This document shows, piece by piece, positions 55,777 to 64,000 of a stretch of 64,000 nt of DNA. Both the position numbers and the translations under genes were made by a program. The number at the start of each line of letters is the position of its first letter. The first letter of the stretch is position 1. Under the pieces are notes generated by a model, which worked only from the letters and a program-made list of their open reading frames with translations, was not told where the DNA came from and did no database searches. This DNA comes from Streptomyces sp. HD (GTDB lineage: Bacteria; Actinomycetota; Actinomycetes; Streptomycetales; Streptomycetaceae): positions 1 to 64,000 of the forward strand of contig NZ_JAQMYP010000008.1 in NCBI RefSeq assembly GCF_028369295.1, in the 5' to 3' direction.

Positions 55777-57426
55777 TCAGCGCACGAACACTCCCGCCTG
55801 GCTCGCCAGGTCCAGGAAGTACTGCGGCGCCACGCCCAGCACCAGCGTGACCGCCACACCGACCCCGATCGCCGTCATCGTCAGCGGCGACGGCACCGCG
55901 ACCGTCGGCCCCTCCGGCTTCGGCTCGCTGAAGAACATCAGGACGATGACGCGGATGTAGAAGAACGCCGCGATCGCGGACGAGATCACACCGACCACGA
56001 CCAGCGGGCCCGCCCCACCCTCCGCCGCCGCCTTGAACACGGCGAACTTCCCGGCGAAGCCGGAGGTCAGCGGGATGCCGGCGAAGGCCAGCAGGAACAC
56101 CGCGAACACGGCCGCGACCAGCGGCGAACGGCGGCCCAGACCGGCCCACTTGGACAGGTGCGTCGCCTCACCGCCGGCGTCGCGCACCAGCGTCACCACC
56201 GCGAACGCGCCGATCGTCACGAACGAGTACGCGGCCAGGTAGAAGAGGACGGACGACACACCGGACGGCGTCGCGGCGATGACACCCGCGAGGATGAAGC
56301 CGGCGTGCGCGATGGACGAGTACGCCAGCAGCCGCTTGATGTCGGTCTGCGTGATCGCGACGATCGCACCGCCCAGCATGGTGACGATCGCGACGCCCCA
56401 CATGACCGGCCGCCAGTCCCAGCGCAGGCCGGGCAGCACGACGTACAGAATGCGCAGCAGCGCACCGAACGCGGCCACCTTGGTCGCCGCCGCCATGAAC
56501 CCGGTCACCGGCGTCGGCGCACCCTGGTAGACGTCCGGCGTCCACATGTGGAACGGCACCGCGCCCACCTTGAACAGCAGGCCCATGACGATCATCGCGG
56601 CGCCGATGAGCAGCAGCGCGTCGTTGCCCATCGTGTCGGCGAGCGCCGGGGTGACGTCCGGGACGGTGCCGTCGACGACCTGCGCGATCGTCGCGTACGA
56701 CACGGAGCCCGCGTAGCCGTAGAGCAGCGCGATGCCGAACAGGGTGAACGCGGACGCGAAGGCACCCAGCAGGAAGTACTTGACCGCGGCCTCCTGCGAC
56801 ATGAGCCGCTTGCGGCGGGCCAGCGCGCACATCAGGTACAGCGGGAGCGAGAGGACTTCCAGGGCGATGAACAGCGTCAGCAGGTCGTTGGCCGCCGGGA
56901 AGATCAGCATGCCCGTGACGGCGAACATCAGCAGCGGGAACACCTCGGTGGTGGTGAACCCGGCCTTCACCGCGGCCTTCTCGCTGTCGCTGCCCGGCAC
57001 GGACGCCGCCTGCGCGGCGAAGGAGTCGACCCGGTTGCCGTGCGTCTGCGGGTCGAGTCGCCGCTCGGCGAAGGTGAACAGGCCGACCAGGCCCGCCAGC
57101 AGGATCGTGCCCTGCAGGAAGAGCGCCGGTCCGTCGACGGCGATCGCGCCCATCGCGGCGATGCCCGACTTGGTCGTGGCGTACCCGCCGGCCGCCAGCG
57201 CCACGACCGCGGCGAAGGCAGCGACGAGCGCCACGACGGAGACGAACAGCTGGGCGTAGTAACGCGCCTTGCGCGGCACGACCGCCTCGACGAGTACCCC
57301 GACGATCGCCGCGCCGACGACGATCAGGGTGGGCGACAGCTGCCCGTACTCGATCTTCGGCGCGCCGATCTTCGCGATCGGGTCGGCCGCGGTTGTCCAC
57401 AGGCTGTGGACGGCTGATGCGCTCAC
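55777..57426 (-). CDS. nuoN: NADH-quinone oxidoreductase subunit N
   Basis: A 549-residue antiporter-like subunit, last gene of the main operon. Signatures: [59 protein letters not shown], and [13 protein letters not shown]. The GTG start overlaps the nuoM stop (GTGA). It is longer than the NuoN at 9137, with a different N-terminus. Pumping Lys residues in the central helices are present. Confidence 0.95.
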   Translation of the reverse strand: MSASAVHSLWTTAADPIAKIGAPKIEYGQLSPTLIVVGAAIVGVLVEAVVPRKARYYAQLFVSVVALVAAFAAVVALAAGGYATTKSGIAAMGAIAVDGPALFLQGTILLAGLVGLFTFAERRLDPQTHGNRVDSFAAQAASVPGSDSEKAAVKAGFTTTEVFPLLMFAVTGMLIFPAANDLLTLFIALEVLSLPLYLMCALARRKRLMSQEAAVKYFLLGAFASAFTLFGIALLYGYAGSVSYATIAQVVDGTVPDVTPALADTMGNDALLLIGAAMIVMGLLFKVGAVPFHMWTPDVYQGAPTPVTGFMAAATKVAAFGALLRILYVVLPGLRWDWRPVMWGVAIVTMLGGAIVAITQTDIKRLLAYSSIAHAGFILAGVIAATPSGVSSVLFYLAAYSFVTIGAFAVVTLVRDAGGEATHLSKWAGLGRRSPLVAAVFAVFLLAFAGIPLTSGFAGKFAVFKAAAEGGAGPLVVVGVISSAIAAFFYIRVIVLMFFSEPKPEGPTVAVPSPLTMTAIGVGVAVTLVLGVAPQYFLDLASQAGVFVR

Positions 57427-58994
57427 TTGGCCGCCTCCACCTCGGGCTGGGGGTCCTTCTTCTGTACGTCGGACATGGTCTGCTGGACCGCGGGGTTGAC
57501 GATGTCCGTGACGGGCTTCGGATAGACGCCCAGGAAGATCAGCAGTGCGACCAGCGGGGCGACGACCACGAGTTCACGCACCCTGAGGTCGGGCATCGCG
57601 GAGACCTCCGGCTTCACCGGGCCCGTCATCGTGCGCTGGTAGAGGACGAGGACGTAGAGCGCGGCGAGCACGATGCCGAAGGTGGCGATGATGCCGATCA
57701 CCGGGTAGCGCGTGAACGTGCCGACCAGGACCAGGAACTCACTGACGAAGGGTGCCAGTCCCGGCAGCGACAGGGTCGCCAGACCGCCGATCAGAAAGGT
57801 GCCGGCGAGCACCGGAGCGACCTTCTGCACACCGCCGTAGTCGGCGATGAGCCGCGAGCCGCGCCGCGAGATCAGGAAACCGACCACCAGCATCAACGCG
57901 GCCGTCGAGATGCCGTGGTTGACCATGTACAGCGTCGCGCCGGACTGGCCCTGGCTGGTCATCGCGAAGATACCCATGATGATGAAGCCGAAGTGCGAGA
58001 TCGACGCGTACGCGATCAGGCGCTTCATGTCCCGCTGGCCGACCGCGAGCAGCGCCCCGTAGACGATGCTGATCAACGCCAGGACGAGGATCGCGGGCGT
58101 CGCCCACTTGCTGGCCTCGGGGAACAGCTGGAGGCAGAAGCGGAGCATCGCGAAGGTGCCCACCTTGTCGACGACCGCGGTGATGAGGACGGCGACCGGT
58201 GCGGTGGCCTCCCCCATCGCGTTGGGCAGCCAGGTGTGCAGCGGCCACAGCGGCGCCTTCACCGCGAAGGCGAAGAAGAAGCCGAGGAACAGCCAGCGTT
58301 CGGTGTTGGTCGCCATGTCGAGCGAGCCGTTGGCGCGGGCCTCGGCGATCTCCTGGAGGCTGAAGTTCCCGGCGACCACATAGAGGCCGATCACCGCGGC
58401 CAGCATGATCAGACCGCCGACCAGGTTGTAGAGCAGGAACTTCACGGCGGCGTACGACCGTTGCGTGGACGCCGCCTTCTCGCCGTGCTCATGGGCACGG
58501 TCCCCGAAGCCGCCGATGAGGAAGTACATCGGGATGAGCATGGCTTCGAAGAAGATGTAGAAGAGGAAGACGTCGGTGGCCTCGAAGGAGATGATCACCA
58601 TCGCCTCGACGGCCAGGATCAGGGCGAAGAAGCCCTGCGTCGGCCGCCAGCGCCTGCTTCCGGTCTCCAGCGGGTCGGCGTCGTTCCAGCCCGCGAGGAC
58701 GATGAACGGGATCAGCAGCGCCGTCAGTGCGATCAGCGCGACCGCGATGCCGTCCACACCGAGTTCGTAGCGGACCCCGAAGTCCTTGATCCAGGAGTGG
58801 GATTCGGTGAGCTGGTAGCGGTCGCCGTCCGGGTCGAAGCGGACCAGGACGGTGATCGCGAGGGCGAGTGTGCCGAGCGAGAAGAGCAGCGCCAGCCATT
58901 TGGCGGCGGTGCGCTGCGCGGCCGGTACGGCGGCCGTGGCGATCGCCCCGATCGCCGGGAGCACCGCCGTGGCTGTCAGCAGAGGAAAGGACAT
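57423..58994 (-). CDS. nuoM: NADH-quinone oxidoreductase subunit M
   Basis: A 523-residue proton-channel subunit. Signatures: VFLFYIFFEAMLIPMYFLIGGFG with the essential membrane Glu, VKAPLWPLHTWLPNAMGEATAPVAVLITAVVDKVGTFAML, and KRLIAYASISHFGFIIMGI. The ATG at 58992-58994 follows nuoL by 5 bases; an upstream open frame continues through nuoL and was rejected as a start. The C-terminal tail is hydrophilic. Confidence 0.95.
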   Translation of the reverse strand: MSFPLLTATAVLPAIGAIATAAVPAAQRTAAKWLALLFSLGTLALAITVLVRFDPDGDRYQLTESHSWIKDFGVRYELGVDGIAVALIALTALLIPFIVLAGWNDADPLETGSRRWRPTQGFFALILAVEAMVIISFEATDVFLFYIFFEAMLIPMYFLIGGFGDRAHEHGEKAASTQRSYAAVKFLLYNLVGGLIMLAAVIGLYVVAGNFSLQEIAEARANGSLDMATNTERWLFLGFFFAFAVKAPLWPLHTWLPNAMGEATAPVAVLITAVVDKVGTFAMLRFCLQLFPEASKWATPAILVLALISIVYGALLAVGQRDMKRLIAYASISHFGFIIMGIFAMTSQGQSGATLYMVNHGISTAALMLVVGFLISRRGSRLIADYGGVQKVAPVLAGTFLIGGLATLSLPGLAPFVSEFLVLVGTFTRYPVIGIIATFGIVLAALYVLVLYQRTMTGPVKPEVSAMPDLRVRELVVVAPLVALLIFLGVYPKPVTDIVNPAVQQTMSDVQKKDPQPEVEAAK

Positions 58995-58999
58995 CGGTA

Positions 59000-60913
59000 T
59001 CAGACCGCCCTCATCAGCAGGGTCGCGGCGATGAGGATCGCCACACCGCCGAACATCGAGACCGCGTACGACCGCGCGAAGCCGTTCTGCAGCCTGCGCA
59101 TCCGTCCGGACAGACCGCCCACCGAGGCCGCCGTACCGTTGACGACGCCGTCGACCAGGGTGTGGTCGACGTACACCAGGGAGCGCGTGAGGTGTTCGCC
59201 GCCGCGCACCAGGACGACGTGGTTGAAGTCGTCCTGGAGCAGATCGCGCCGGGCGGCCCGGGTGAGCAGCGACCCGCGCGGGGCGACGACCGGGACCGGG
59301 CGGCGGCCGTACTGGCCGTAGGCGATGGCGACACCGATGACCATGCAGGCGACGGTCGCGCCGGTGATCGCTCCCGCGCTGATGGGCGGGTGGCCGTGCG
59401 CGTGCCCGGTGATGGGCTCCAGCCAGTGGATGAAGCGGTCGCCGATGCTGAAGAACGCACCGGCGGCCACCGAGCCGACGGCCAGCACGATCATCGGGAT
59501 CGTCATCACCTTGGGCGACTCGTGCGGGTGCGGCTCGTTGCCGTTCTCGTCGGGCTGCCAGCGCTTCTCGCCGAAGAACGTCATCAGCATCACGCGCGTC
59601 ATGTAGAACGCCGTGATGGCCGCGCCCAGCAGCGCGCAGCCGCCGAGGATCCAGCCCTCGGTGCCGCCCTTGGCGAACGCCGCCTCGATGATCTTGTCCT
59701 TGGAGAAGAAGCCGGACAGACCGGGGAAGCCGATGATGGCGAGGTATCCGAGGCCGAACGTCACGAAGGTGACCGGCATGTACTTGCGCAGGCCGCCGTA
59801 CTTGCGCATGTCGACCTCGTCGTTCATGCCGTGCATGACCGAACCGGCGCCGAGGAACAGCCCGGCCTTGAAGAAGCCGTGCGTCACCAGGTGCATGATC
59901 GCGAAGACGTAGCCGATGGGGCCGAGGCCGGCGGCGAGGACCATGTAGCCGATCTGCGACATGGTCGAGCCGGCCAGCGCCTTCTTGATGTCGTCCTTCG
60001 CGCAACCGACGATCGCACCGAAGAGGAGCGTGACGGCACCGACGATGGTGACGACCAGCTGGGCGTCGGGCGCCGCGTTGAAGATGGCGCCGGAGCGGAC
60101 GATCAGGTAGACGCCCGCGGTCACCATCGTCGCGGCGTGGATGAGGGCCGAGACCGGGGTCGGGCCCTCCATCGCGTCCCCGAGCCAGGACTGCAGCGGC
60201 ACCTGGGCGGACTTGCCGCAGGCGGCGAGCAGCAGCATCAGGCCGATCGCGGTGAGCTTGCCCTCGCTCGCGTCCCCGACCAGGCCGGGCTCCCCCTCGC
60301 CGCCGAGCAGCGGCCCGAAGGCGAAGGTGCCGAACCAGAAGAACATCAGCATGATCGCGATCGAGAGGCCCATGTCGCCGACGCGGTTGACCAGGAAGGC
60401 CTTCTTCGCGGCGGTGGCGGCGCTGGGCTTGTGCTGCCAGAAGCCGATGAGCAGGTACGACGCGAGACCGACGCCCTCCCAGCCGACGTACAGCAGCAGG
60501 TAGTTGTCGGCGAGGACGAGCAGCAGCATCGCCGCGAGGAACAGGTTCAGATAGCCGAAGAAGCGGCGGCGCCGCTCGTCGTGCTCCATGTACCCGACCG
60601 AGTACAGGTGGATCAGCGAGCCGACGCCGGTGATCAGCAGCACGAACGTCATCGACAGCTGGTCCAGGCGGAAGGCGACGTCCGCCTGGAAGCTCTCGAC
60701 CTGGATCCAGCTGAACAGGTGCTGGGTGAGGGTCCGCTGTTCGGGGTCCTTGCCCAGCAGGTCGGCGAAGAGGACCACGCCGAAGGCGAAGGAGACGAAC
60801 GACAGGAGCGTGCCGATCCACTGGCCGACGGCGTCCAGGCGCCGGCCGCCGCACAGCAGTAGGGCCGCTCCGAGCAATGGCGCCGCGATCAGCAGCGCAA
60901 TCAGGTTCTCCAC
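59000..60913 (-). CDS. nuoL: NADH-quinone oxidoreductase subunit L
   Basis: A 637-residue distal antiporter-like subunit with lateral helix. Signatures: [75 protein letters not shown] and [18 protein letters not shown]. The GTG at 60911-60913 begins [20 protein letters not shown] and follows GGAAG; the neighbouring nuoK stop is 15 bases away. Confidence 0.95.
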   Translation of the reverse strand: MENLIALLIAAPLLGAALLLCGGRRLDAVGQWIGTLLSFVSFAFGVVLFADLLGKDPEQRTLTQHLFSWIQVESFQADVAFRLDQLSMTFVLLITGVGSLIHLYSVGYMEHDERRRRFFGYLNLFLAAMLLLVLADNYLLLYVGWEGVGLASYLLIGFWQHKPSAATAAKKAFLVNRVGDMGLSIAIMLMFFWFGTFAFGPLLGGEGEPGLVGDASEGKLTAIGLMLLLAACGKSAQVPLQSWLGDAMEGPTPVSALIHAATMVTAGVYLIVRSGAIFNAAPDAQLVVTIVGAVTLLFGAIVGCAKDDIKKALAGSTMSQIGYMVLAAGLGPIGYVFAIMHLVTHGFFKAGLFLGAGSVMHGMNDEVDMRKYGGLRKYMPVTFVTFGLGYLAIIGFPGLSGFFSKDKIIEAAFAKGGTEGWILGGCALLGAAITAFYMTRVMLMTFFGEKRWQPDENGNEPHPHESPKVMTIPMIVLAVGSVAAGAFFSIGDRFIHWLEPITGHAHGHPPISAGAITGATVACMVIGVAIAYGQYGRRPVPVVAPRGSLLTRAARRDLLQDDFNHVVLVRGGEHLTRSLVYVDHTLVDGVVNGTAASVGGLSGRMRRLQNGFARSYAVSMFGGVAILIAATLLMRAV

Positions 60914-60928
60914 GATTCTTCCGACCCC

Positions 60929-61228
60929 TTAGAGCTTCATCAGGCTGGCGTCGTCGACCGAGGCCGAGTGGCGGGAACGGAACAGCGACACGATGATCGC
61001 CAGCCCGACGACGACCTCCGCGGCGGCGACGACCATCGTGAAGAAGGCGATGATCTGGCCGTCGAGATTGCCGTGCATCCGGGAGAAGGCGACGAGCGTC
61101 AGGTTGCAGGCGTTGAGCATGAGCTCGATGCACATGAACACGACGATCGCGTTACGCCTGATCAGCACGCCGGTGGCGCCGATCGTGAACAACAGGGCGG
61201 CGAGGTAGAGGTAGTTGACCGGGTTCAC
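60929..61228 (-). CDS. nuoK: NADH-quinone oxidoreductase subunit K
   Basis: A 99-residue, three-helix subunit of standard length. [32 protein letters not shown] carries the conserved membrane Glu and [22 protein letters not shown] the second. It lacks the C-terminal extension seen in the other NuoK. The GTG start overlaps the nuoJ stop. Confidence 0.95.
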   Translation of the reverse strand: MNPVNYLYLAALLFTIGATGVLIRRNAIVVFMCIELMLNACNLTLVAFSRMHGNLDGQIIAFFTMVVAAAEVVVGLAIIVSLFRSRHSASVDDASLMKL

Positions 61229-62067
61229 TTCGACGCCTCCTCGGGCCGCTTGAAGGTCGACGGCTCGATCTCGGTCCGCCCCAGCCGTTCCTCCGCGCGC
61301 TGCTCCAGGGCCCGCAGGTCGTTGAGCGCCTCGGTGGACACGTCACGGATCTGGCCGCGCTCGCGCAGCGTCTTGCTGACCGTGAGGTCGGACGGGGTGC
61401 CGTCGGGCAGCAGGCCCGCGATGTCCACGGCGTTGTGCCGGGCGTAGACGCCGGGGGCCGGCAGCGGCGGGACGTGCTTGCCTTCGCGGATGCGCTCCTC
61501 GGACAGCTCGCGCTGCGTCTTGGGGCGCTCGGTGCGCTCGCGGTGGGTGAGCACCATGGCGCCGACGGCGGCCGTGATCAGCAGGGCGCCGGTGATCTCG
61601 AAGGCGAAGACGTACTTGGTGAAGATGAGGGTGGCGAGGCCCTCCACATTGCCGTTCGCGTTCGCCTGGGTGAGGCCGTTGAACTCGGCCAGGGACGCGT
61701 TCCCGATGCCCCCGACGAGCAGGATGCCGAAGCCGAGCCCACACAGGAGGGCCAGCCATCGCTGGCCCTTGATGGTCTCCTTCAGGGAGTCGGCGGCCGT
61801 GACGCCGACGAGCATCACCACGAACAGGAACAGCATCATGATCGCGCCGGTGTAGACGACGATCTGCACGATCCCGAGGAAGTAGGCGCCGTTGGCGAGG
61901 TAGAAGATCGCCAGGATGATCATGGTCCCGGCGAGACAGAGCGCGCTGTGCACCGCCTTCTTCATGAATACGGTGCACAGGGCGCCGATCACCGCGACGG
62001 TGCCGAGGATCCAGAACTGGAAGGCCTCGCCCGTGGAGGTGGAGTAGGCGGCGAGCTGCGCGCTCAT
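61225..62067 (-). CDS. nuoJ: NADH-quinone oxidoreductase subunit J
   Basis: A 280-residue subunit. Five helices span the first 180 residues, with [50 protein letters not shown] as the conserved core. About 90 hydrophilic residues follow ([25 protein letters not shown]...), an extension common in actinobacteria. ATG at 62065-62067 overlaps the nuoI stop. Confidence 0.94.
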   Translation of the reverse strand: MSAQLAAYSTSTGEAFQFWILGTVAVIGALCTVFMKKAVHSALCLAGTMIILAIFYLANGAYFLGIVQIVVYTGAIMMLFLFVVMLVGVTAADSLKETIKGQRWLALLCGLGFGILLVGGIGNASLAEFNGLTQANANGNVEGLATLIFTKYVFAFEITGALLITAAVGAMVLTHRERTERPKTQRELSEERIREGKHVPPLPAPGVYARHNAVDIAGLLPDGTPSDLTVSKTLRERGQIRDVSTEALNDLRALEQRAEERLGRTEIEPSTFKRPEEASK

Positions 62068-62693
62068 ACGTCCGCCTCCTCTTCCTCGGCCGCGCCCGAA
62101 GGGCCTGCCAATTGATGCTGTTCGCCCTTGGACACGGCCACTTGGGGCTCGGTGCCCGGCGCGGCCTCCGTGACCAGCCCCCGGTAGTAGTCCTGCTCGT
62201 CGGTTCCCGGGTAGATGGCGTGGGGCGTGTCGACCATGCCGTCCTCAAGACCGGCGAGCAGCTGCTCCTTGGTGTAGATGAGGTTGGCGCGGCTGGAGTC
62301 GGCGAGCTCGAACTCGTTGGTCATCGTGAGCGCGCGCGTGGGGCACGCCTCGATGCACAGGCCGCACAGGATGCAGCGGGCGTAGTTGATCTGGTAGACG
62401 CGGCCGTAGCGCTCGCCCGGCGAGTAGCGCTCCTCGTCGGTGTTGTCGGCGCCCTCCACATAGATGGCGTCGGCGGGGCAGGCCCAGGCGCACAGCTCGC
62501 AGCCGACGCATTTCTCCAGGCCGTCCGGATGGCGGTTGAGCTGGTGCCGTCCGTGGAAGCGCGGAGCGGTGGTCTTCTGCTGCTCCGGGTACTGCTCGGT
62601 CAGCCGCTTCTTGAACATGGCCTTGAAGGTCACGCCGAAGCCGGCCACGGGGTTCAGGAAACCGGGCTTGGTCTCCTTGGGCTCCTCAGCCAT
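62064..62693 (-). CDS. nuoI: NADH-quinone oxidoreductase subunit I (two 4Fe-4S clusters)
   Basis: A 209-residue subunit with both cluster motifs: [20 protein letters not shown] and [23 protein letters not shown]. The start [27 protein letters not shown] is typical. It moves electrons from the peripheral arm to NuoB. ATG at 62691-62693 lies inside the end of nuoH (8-base overlap) with GGAGGCG upstream. Confidence 0.95.
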   Translation of the reverse strand: MAEEPKETKPGFLNPVAGFGVTFKAMFKKRLTEQYPEQQKTTAPRFHGRHQLNRHPDGLEKCVGCELCAWACPADAIYVEGADNTDEERYSPGERYGRVYQINYARCILCGLCIEACPTRALTMTNEFELADSSRANLIYTKEQLLAGLEDGMVDTPHAIYPGTDEQDYYRGLVTEAAPGTEPQVAVSKGEQHQLAGPSGAAEEEEADV

Positions 62694-64000
62694 CGGACGC
62701 CTCCTTTCCATCCAGAGATCCGTCACTCTGAGTATCGGACCCACCACTGACAATCAACTCCCGGTCGCGGCGCGGGCTGCGCCGCGGCACCGCCGGAAGC
62801 TCCTGTCCGGGCAGGGGCGGTACGGGGAATCCGCCCGCCATCGCGTCGAAGCCGGCGGGTTCCTCGGCGGGCCGCTCGGCCGCCTTCGACCGGTCGCGGA
62901 ACATGTCCGCGACGAAGGAGAGGAGCAGCAGGGCGAGGACACCACCGCCGACGTAGAGGGCGATGTCGGCGAAGTCGTAGTTCTCGTTGCGAAGAGTCCG
63001 CACGGTCGCGACGAGCATCAGCCAGACGACGGAGACCGGGATCAGGACCTTCCAGCCGAGCTTCATCAGCTGGTCGTAGCGGACGCGGGGCAGCGTGCCG
63101 CGCAGCCAGATGAAGAAGAAGAGCAGCAGCTGAACCTTGATCACGAACCAGAGCAGCGGCCACCAGCCGTGGTTCGCGCCCTCCCAGAAGGCGCTGATCG
63201 GATACGGGGCCCGCCAGCCGCCCAGGAAGAGCGTCACCGACACGGCCGAGACCGTCACCATGTTCACGTACTCGGCGAGCATGAACATCGCGAACTTGAT
63301 CGACGAGTACTCGGTGTTGAATCCGCCGACCAGGTCGCCCTCGGACTCCGGCATGTCGAAGGGGGCGCGGTTGGTCTCGCCGACCATCGTCACGATGTAG
63401 ATCACGAACGAGACCGGCAGCAGCACGACGTACCAGCGGTCCTGCTGCGCCTCCACGATCGCCGAGGTCGACATCGAACCGGAGTAGAGGAACACCGAGG
63501 CGAAGGCGGCGCCCATCGCGATCTCGTACGAGATCATCTGCGCGCAGGAACGCAGGCCACCGAGCAGCGGGTAAGTGGATCCGGAACTCCAACCCGCGAG
63601 GACGATGCCGTAGATGCCGACCGAGGCGACCGCGAGGATGTAGAGCATCGCGATCGGCAGGTCGGTGAGCTGCATCGTGGTGCGCTGGCCGAAGATCGAG
63701 ATCTCGTTGCCGGCCGGACCGAAGGGGATCACCGCGATCGCCATGAAGGCCGGGATGGCCGCGACGATCGGCGCGAGGACGTAGACCACCTTGTCCGCGC
63801 GTTTGACGATGACGTCTTCCTTCAGCATCAGCTTGATGCCGTCGGCGAGCGACTGGAGCATGCCCCAGGGACCGTGCCGGTTGGGGCCGATGCGCAGCTG
63901 CATCCAGGCGACGACCTTGCGCTCCCAGACGATGGAGAACAGCACGGTCACCATCAGGAAGGCGAAGCAGAACACCGCCTTGATGACGACCAGCCACCAG
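62686..64000 (-). CDS. nuoH: NADH-quinone oxidoreductase subunit H, 5' end outside window
   Basis: The last 438 codons of a quinone-tunnel subunit; the frame enters from the right edge ([14 protein letters not shown]) before any start codon. Signatures: [71 protein letters not shown] and [22 protein letters not shown]. The C-terminus has an extra ~90-residue hydrophilic extension ([19 protein letters not shown]...), absent in the second NuoH. The upstream nuoA-G genes should lie to the right. Confidence 0.95.
   Translation of the reverse strand, partial: WWLVVIKAVFCFAFLMVTVLFSIVWERKVVAWMQLRIGPNRHGPWGMLQSLADGIKLMLKEDVIVKRADKVVYVLAPIVAAIPAFMAIAVIPFGPAGNEISIFGQRTTMQLTDLPIAMLYILAVASVGIYGIVLAGWSSGSTYPLLGGLRSCAQMISYEIAMGAAFASVFLYSGSMSTSAIVEAQQDRWYVVLLPVSFVIYIVTMVGETNRAPFDMPESEGDLVGGFNTEYSSIKFAMFMLAEYVNMVTVSAVSVTLFLGGWRAPYPISAFWEGANHGWWPLLWFVIKVQLLLFFFIWLRGTLPRVRYDQLMKLGWKVLIPVSVVWLMLVATVRTLRNENYDFADIALYVGGGVLALLLLSFVADMFRDRSKAAERPAEEPAGFDAMAGGFPVPPLPGQELPAVPRRSPRRDRELIVSGGSDTQSDGSLDGKEASDG

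Noticed and set aside
53510..56149. RecQ frame extended upstream to 56149
   Set aside because: The extra ~200 codons run antisense-like across the terminator and into nuoN; RecQ homology starts after 55555.
58868..60862. 664-codon plus-strand frame
   Set aside because: Antisense to nuoL, with biased Glu/Asp/Arg/Gly composition and no recognisable domain.
57423..61133. Minus-strand frame continuing 1236 codons through nuoL into nuoM
   Set aside because: Only the last 523 codons are NuoM. The upstream part is an off-frame reading of nuoL and nuoK.

Overview
The window is high-GC actinobacterial DNA, almost certainly the core chromosome of a Streptomyces. The signs are very GC-rich third codon positions, frequent GTG starts, 1-8 base start/stop overlaps, a YajQ / HtpX / KorAB / duplicated nuo neighbourhood, a secreted aminopeptidase whose active-site numbering matches the S. 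griseus enzyme, and a c-di-AMP riboswitch before a LysM cell-wall hydrolase. The first 63 bases are pure C, so the left edge is probably a contig end.

Region 1 (1-4192) is the right end of an integrated mobile element of the actinomycete integrative (AICE-like) type: a small Cys-rich ORF remnant, a P4/D5-type primase-helicase, a striking 160-bp symmetrical array of 10-bp repeats (candidate origin or operator), an unknown cargo gene, an excisionase overlapping a tyrosine integrase, and a tRNA-Tyr that should be the attachment site. Region 2 (4200-9130) is ordinary core: YajQ, a GlsB-type membrane protein, an APC permease, a SMI1/KNR4-like protein, YccF and HtpX.

Region 3 (9137-20201, minus strand) is a second NADH-dehydrogenase-like operon, nuoABCHIJKLMN, with no nuoD, E, F or G. 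Its NuoC carries an extra ~510-residue low-complexity tail built from repeats, and NuoB has a shorter one. Region 4 (20514-29088, plus strand) holds two tandem paralogous histidine kinases, a membrane protein, a LuxR-type response regulator and korAB (2-oxoacid:ferredoxin oxidoreductase). A complex I-like membrane arm without an NADH module next to a ferredoxin-reducing enzyme suggests, as inference only, a ferredoxin-fed complex.

Region 5 (29150-43735) is mixed: a DUF6082-like gene and a small partner, an HxlR regulator divergent from a QorB-like reductase, RarD, a VOC protein, a secreted M28 aminopeptidase, a TPR protein divergent from a DUF6668 protein, an amidase with a repeat insertion, an FMN reductase, an ABC exporter with a LolA-like lipoprotein-sorting-type protein, and a CHRD-domain exported protein with two dyads in its promoter. 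Region 6 (43782-55555) has a polyprenyl diphosphate synthase, a decayed peptide-transporter/CocE-hydrolase locus, the riboswitch-controlled LysM transglycosylase, a HAD phosphatase, an AhpD-like protein, fumarylacetoacetase, an M56 peptidase and RecQ.

Region 7 (55777-64000, minus strand) is the 3' half (nuoH-nuoN) of a standard nuo operon, running off the right edge inside nuoH. Overlapping starts and stops show translational coupling along both nuo operons. No CRISPR array, rRNA or intact insertion sequence was seen.
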